A DNA stretch of 64,000 nucleotides from Dasania marina DSM 21967 (GTDB lineage Bacteria > Pseudomonadota > Gammaproteobacteria > Pseudomonadales > Dasaniaceae), in the NCBI RefSeq assembly GCF_000373485.1, contig NZ_KB891575.1, positions 745,631 to 809,630 on the forward strand, written 5' to 3'. Numbering within the stretch: the stretch's first letter is position 1; every line of letters starts with the position of its first letter. A program made the translations under genes and the position numbers. Below, in pieces: positions 61,293 to 64,000 of this stretch. The notes beneath the pieces were generated by a model. It was not told the DNA's origin. It saw only the letters and a program-made list of their open reading frames with translations, and did no database searches.

Positions 61293-62936
61293 ATGTTAAA
61301 AAAATCGTTAAAAAAACCGTTTTTTGTAATAACTGTTAGCCTTGTCGCTTTGGCTACCACTGGCTTACTACAAGCCGAGTCGCCGGTCGTGAGTACTCAG
61401 CAAAGCAGCGCAGAAGCTAGTGCTCAGTCACCGACTATTGATAGCACACAGCCAGCGCCGCGACCCAAAAAACCTAAGCAGGCAGCCAAACCTGTAGATT
61501 TGGCACAACCTATAACTATAGAAGAGATTGTCCCGCCACCCGTTAAAGAGGATGAAGCTAGCGCTAAGGCCGCACCACGAAAAAAACAAAAAGCGATAGT
61601 GGTGGCTAAACCGGCAAAGTTAGAAGAGGTGGTTGAAGAGCCGAGCATTATTGTTAAGCCAGAACCTGCAGCGCAGCCGACGACTACGCCAGCGCCACCT
61701 GTTGTGCTCATAAAAAAACCACAAGATAGTAGTGCCCCAAAGCTCGTTCAGCAAACCAGCCCTCAGTCAGCCGGCAATGTCTCTGACGCCGCTGTGGTTG
61801 TTGATCAGCAACAAGAAACAGCTACCGCAATGTTACCGGCGATAGAGTTATCATTAAATATTGCTAAAAAGCAGCAGGACGATGGTTATGAGCCTCTGGT
61901 TATTTTAGATACGGAAATCCCCCTGGCGACAGCTACACGTTTAGCTTGGACGCCCGACCAATCCTTTAAAGGCATAGCGGTACCTACACCCGTATTGGTG
62001 GTGCATGGCGCTAAACCGGGGCCTGTGGTGTGCTTAACCGCGGCCATACACGGCGATGAACTCAACGGTATAGAAATCGTCAGGCGGGTTCTGTATAACT
62101 TAAAACCTGAAAAATTAACCGGCACCGTCATCGGTGTGCCCATCGTTAATTTACAGGGTTTTCACCGCAACTCCCGTTACTTGGCTGACCGCCGTGATTT
62201 AAACCGTTACTTTCCCGGCAATCCTGCCGGTAGCTCAGCATCGCGTTTGGCCCATTCTTTTTTTAATGAAGTGATTGCCCACTGTGATGCGCTGGTAGAT
62301 TTACATACTGGCTCTTTTTATCGTACCAATCTGCCACAGCTGCGCGCCAATACTAAAAACCCTGAGGTGTTAGCTTTGGCCAAACAGTTTGGCGCAACGG
62401 TTATTGTGCATGGCAAGGGCGCGCCGGGCACTTTGCGTTGGGCGGCGGTAAAAGCCGGCATACCTGCGGTAACTTTGGAGGCTGGCGAGTCCATGCGTTT
62501 ACAAGTGGCAGCGGTAGAGCATGGGGTGAAGGGCATAGAAACGCTGCTAGAGCAAAAAAATATGCTGCACAGCTTAAAGTTTTGGAAAACCACAGAAGCC
62601 ATTTATAAACAAACTCTGTGGGTACGTGCCGATCAAGGGGGTATTTTATTTAGCCGCGTTAGCGAAGGTGCTCAGGTTAAGCCCGGTGATATATTAGGGG
62701 TGGTTACCGATCCCATTACCAACGTCAGTAGTGAAATCATTGCGCCGTTTAAAGGCCGAGTTATAGGCATGGCTTTAAATCAGGTAGTAATGCCGGGCTT
62801 CGCTACTTTTCATTTAGGTATAGAGGCGGCCAATATGATACAGCCCCAGGAAATCGATGAATATAATGGCGTAGACTCAGAGTTGAGCACTGAAACCGTC
62901 GATGAAACGATTACCGAGCTGGAAGATTTTAATTAG
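61293..62936 (+). CDS. Exported succinylglutamate desuccinylase/aspartoacylase-family zinc enzyme
   Basis: A 547-residue protein with a Sec-type signal (FFVITVSLVALATTGLLQA) and a long Pro/Ala/Lys-rich linker (about 35-180). The M14-like AstE/AspA catalytic domain (about 220-430) follows. Zinc ligands His253 and Glu256 (IHGDELNG) and His338 (DLHTGS) and the catalytic Glu396 (VTLEAGES) are all present. A C-terminal beta-barrel-like segment (GGILFSRVSEGAQVKPGDILGVV) resembles a lipoyl/biotinyl fold. AstE-type enzymes cut N-acyl or peptide bonds next to acidic residues. Ending the operon with an ATP-grasp glutamate ligase-like gene suggests opposing action on an acidic amide. Unusual for AstE: secretion and the long linker. 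Confidence 0.88.
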   Translation: MLKKSLKKPFFVITVSLVALATTGLLQAESPVVSTQQSSAEASAQSPTIDSTQPAPRPKKPKQAAKPVDLAQPITIEEIVPPPVKEDEASAKAAPRKKQKAIVVAKPAKLEEVVEEPSIIVKPEPAAQPTTTPAPPVVLIKKPQDSSAPKLVQQTSPQSAGNVSDAAVVVDQQQETATAMLPAIELSLNIAKKQQDDGYEPLVILDTEIPLATATRLAWTPDQSFKGIAVPTPVLVVHGAKPGPVVCLTAAIHGDELNGIEIVRRVLYNLKPEKLTGTVIGVPIVNLQGFHRNSRYLADRRDLNRYFPGNPAGSSASRLAHSFFNEVIAHCDALVDLHTGSFYRTNLPQLRANTKNPEVLALAKQFGATVIVHGKGAPGTLRWAAVKAGIPAVTLEAGESMRLQVAAVEHGVKGIETLLEQKNMLHSLKFWKTTEAIYKQTLWVRADQGGILFSRVSEGAQVKPGDILGVVTDPITNVSSEIIAPFKGRVIGMALNQVVMPGFATFHLGIEAANMIQPQEIDEYNGVDSELSTETVDETITELEDFN

Positions 62937-62948
62937 CCGATAAACGCT

Positions 62949-63671
62949 TTACAAAAAGATAGAAGACAATTCACCTAATTGTAAAGACTCTAGGTAGTGA
63001 TTAACCGAGGGCTCAGCCTCAACAAAACTTAGCCCTATAGTCACTTCGTGGTTAGTGATTTTGTTGACGGAGGAAACGTTAGTGTTGAGATTTTCAATTT
63101 CAGTACCTGGGTGAAAACGCAGAGTCAGTTGCAGGGTTTGGTCTTTTAATGTGTCCACAGCGCCTGAGAACAAGCTGGGGTCAAATTGTATCTGGCAGCC
63201 TCCCTTGCTGATATCAGTTATCACCGCGGCAAATGTTTGCTCTTTATACTGGCAGCTAGTGGATAGTGCGCAGGGTAGGCGAGCATCACTTCTTAGGGGT
63301 TGGCTTTGTATGTTTTTAGGGAAGCTGCTCAGCAATAATTTACTGCCACTGTAATTAACGGCGATAACCTGTGATTGAAAGGCAAAAATATAGCCTTGTG
63401 CTATCAGTCGCATCACAAAAACTTTTTCAGGAAAAAATATATTATCGTAGACCGCGTCCACGCTTTCTTTTTTCATTTGCTTGGGCGTAGGTAGCGCAGT
63501 AATTAAAACCTTGTTGCTGTCTACGCCTATTAGGCGAGTGAGGTATGTTAACGATCCGTCTAAACTGGATACCTGTACGGTGGCGCCTAGGTTTAGTTTT
63601 GCTAGCATACTGGCCGGGCTGATCGGTTTATTGCTGGGCTCAGAGGCGGTAGGGTTACCCTTGTTGGCCAT
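62949..63671 (-). CDS. PilZ domain protein with YcgR-like N-terminal domain
   Basis: A 240-residue protein from ATG 63671 (MANKGNPTASEPSNKP). The N-terminal half (about 20-110, LNLGATVQVSSLDGSLTYLTRLIGVDSNKVLI) resembles the YcgR-type flagellar brake domain. The C-terminal PilZ domain has the c-di-GMP binding motifs RSDAR (RxxxR) and DISKGG (DxSxxG) intact, so binding is expected. It is convergent with the AstE-like gene. A longer frame to 63758 adds 29 residues without support. It may respond to cyclases such as the one at 627. Confidence 0.88.
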   Translation of the reverse strand: MANKGNPTASEPSNKPISPASMLAKLNLGATVQVSSLDGSLTYLTRLIGVDSNKVLITALPTPKQMKKESVDAVYDNIFFPEKVFVMRLIAQGYIFAFQSQVIAVNYSGSKLLLSSFPKNIQSQPLRSDARLPCALSTSCQYKEQTFAAVITDISKGGCQIQFDPSLFSGAVDTLKDQTLQLTLRFHPGTEIENLNTNVSSVNKITNHEVTIGLSFVEAEPSVNHYLESLQLGELSSIFL

Positions 63672-63828
63672 ATATAATTCTCTAAAGTGATAGGTAAAAC
63701 CACTATTAACCCTAGCGGAATTCACTGGAATCGCCAGTGTTGACGGCTGTGTTAACATGATGTTTTCTGTTGAGGCTATGATGATAGAGGCCTTGCCGCA
63801 GACATTTTATTTTGTATAGAGCCATGTA

Positions 63829-64000
63829 GTGAAGTTATTTATTTATACCGTAGTCTTGATGCAATACCTCAGCTGTTTTTTAGTGAGTTCGGCGCTATGG
63901 GCTAATAGCGAGGAACCCTCACCAAAAATAATTAAGGTGGCGTCCGAGCATTGGCCTGATTTCGTCAACCCCGACGGCACGGGCTTGTACTTTGAAATCA
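63829..64000 (+). CDS. Solute-binding protein (SBP_bac_3-like), 5' part only
   Basis: The frame is open from GTG 63829 to the window end (57 codons). A signal peptide (IYTVVLMQYLSCFLVSSALWA) is followed by IIKVASEHWPDFVNPDGTGLYFEI. This pattern is typical of periplasmic family 3 amino-acid-type binding proteins and related transporter substrate-binding domains. An in-frame ATG at 63859 is an alternative start. It is divergent from the PilZ gene. The identity rests on a short piece, so it is tentative. Confidence 0.65.
   Translation, partial: MKLFIYTVVLMQYLSCFLVSSALWANSEEPSPKIIKVASEHWPDFVNPDGTGLYFEI

Overview
The window is the replication-origin region of a gammaproteobacterial chromosome. 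The order parB-parA-rsmG-mnmG / mnmE-yidC-yidD-rnpA-rpmH / dnaA-dnaN-recF-gyrB, followed by a glyQ-glyS-gmhB-acyltransferase block and an LpxL-type gene, matches the origin neighbourhood of Pseudomonas-like genomes. The atp operon and glmU-glmS lie next to parB. GC content looks moderate, near one half. The organism is probably a marine or aquatic member of the Cellvibrionales/Pseudomonadales side of the Gammaproteobacteria. That assignment is inference from gene order and protein style, not a database result.

Layout. 1-5.3 kb: a heptamer repeat array, an SMI1/KNR4-type protein, a REC-REC-GGDEF diguanylate cyclase, glmS and glmU. 5.3-12.7 kb: the complete atpIBEFHAGDC operon (minus strand), with a recognisable promoter and terminator and a REP-like palindrome between atpA and atpG. 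12.9-17.2 kb: parB, parA, rsmG, mnmG. 17.3-17.85 kb: an AT-rich region with at least six DnaA boxes and a DnaA-trio-like element, the best oriC candidate. 17.85-21.9 kb: mnmE, yidC, yidD, rnpA, rpmH (minus). 21.9-28.6 kb: a second DnaA-box cluster, then dnaA (TTG start), dnaN, recF (containing two perfect parS sites) and gyrB (plus).

28.7-41.6 kb: an LLM flavin oxidoreductase, an MFS transporter, a DUF883/YqjE/YqjK-like/AI-2E operon, putP, then the glyQ-glyS-gmhB-acyltransferase operon, an LpxL-type acyltransferase and djlA. 41.7-54 kb is accessory: an AT-rich hybrid histidine kinase, a second heptamer array abutting metY, COG3965-type CDF and ZIP metal transporters, a SulP permease, a DUF4124-glutaredoxin fusion, YnfA, an AraC regulator, an AhpD-like protein with a tandem thioredoxin protein, a Fic-fold protein with a broken catalytic motif, and a HexR-type regulator. 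54-64 kb: uvrD, then a probable six-gene operon (TRAP-type binding protein, retropepsin-like lipoprotein, inactive transglutaminase-7TM, ATP-grasp ligase, GST, secreted AstE-like zinc deacylase), a PilZ protein and the start of a solute-binding protein.

How it works together: the core is replication and segregation (DnaA/DnaN/RecF/GyrB with ParAB-parS), energy (F1Fo ATP synthase), envelope precursors (GlmS, GlmU, GmhB, LpxL, acyltransferase), membrane insertion (YidC/YidD) and tRNA modification (MnmE/MnmG). Several housekeeping promoters share a consensus -10 followed by a GC-rich discriminator, which suggests growth-rate control. The most interesting lead is the 56.3-62.9 kb operon, which looks like an envelope peptide-ligase/protease/deacylase system combined with an orphan TRAP binding protein. 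No rRNA, tRNA, CRISPR array, prophage or intact insertion sequence was seen.
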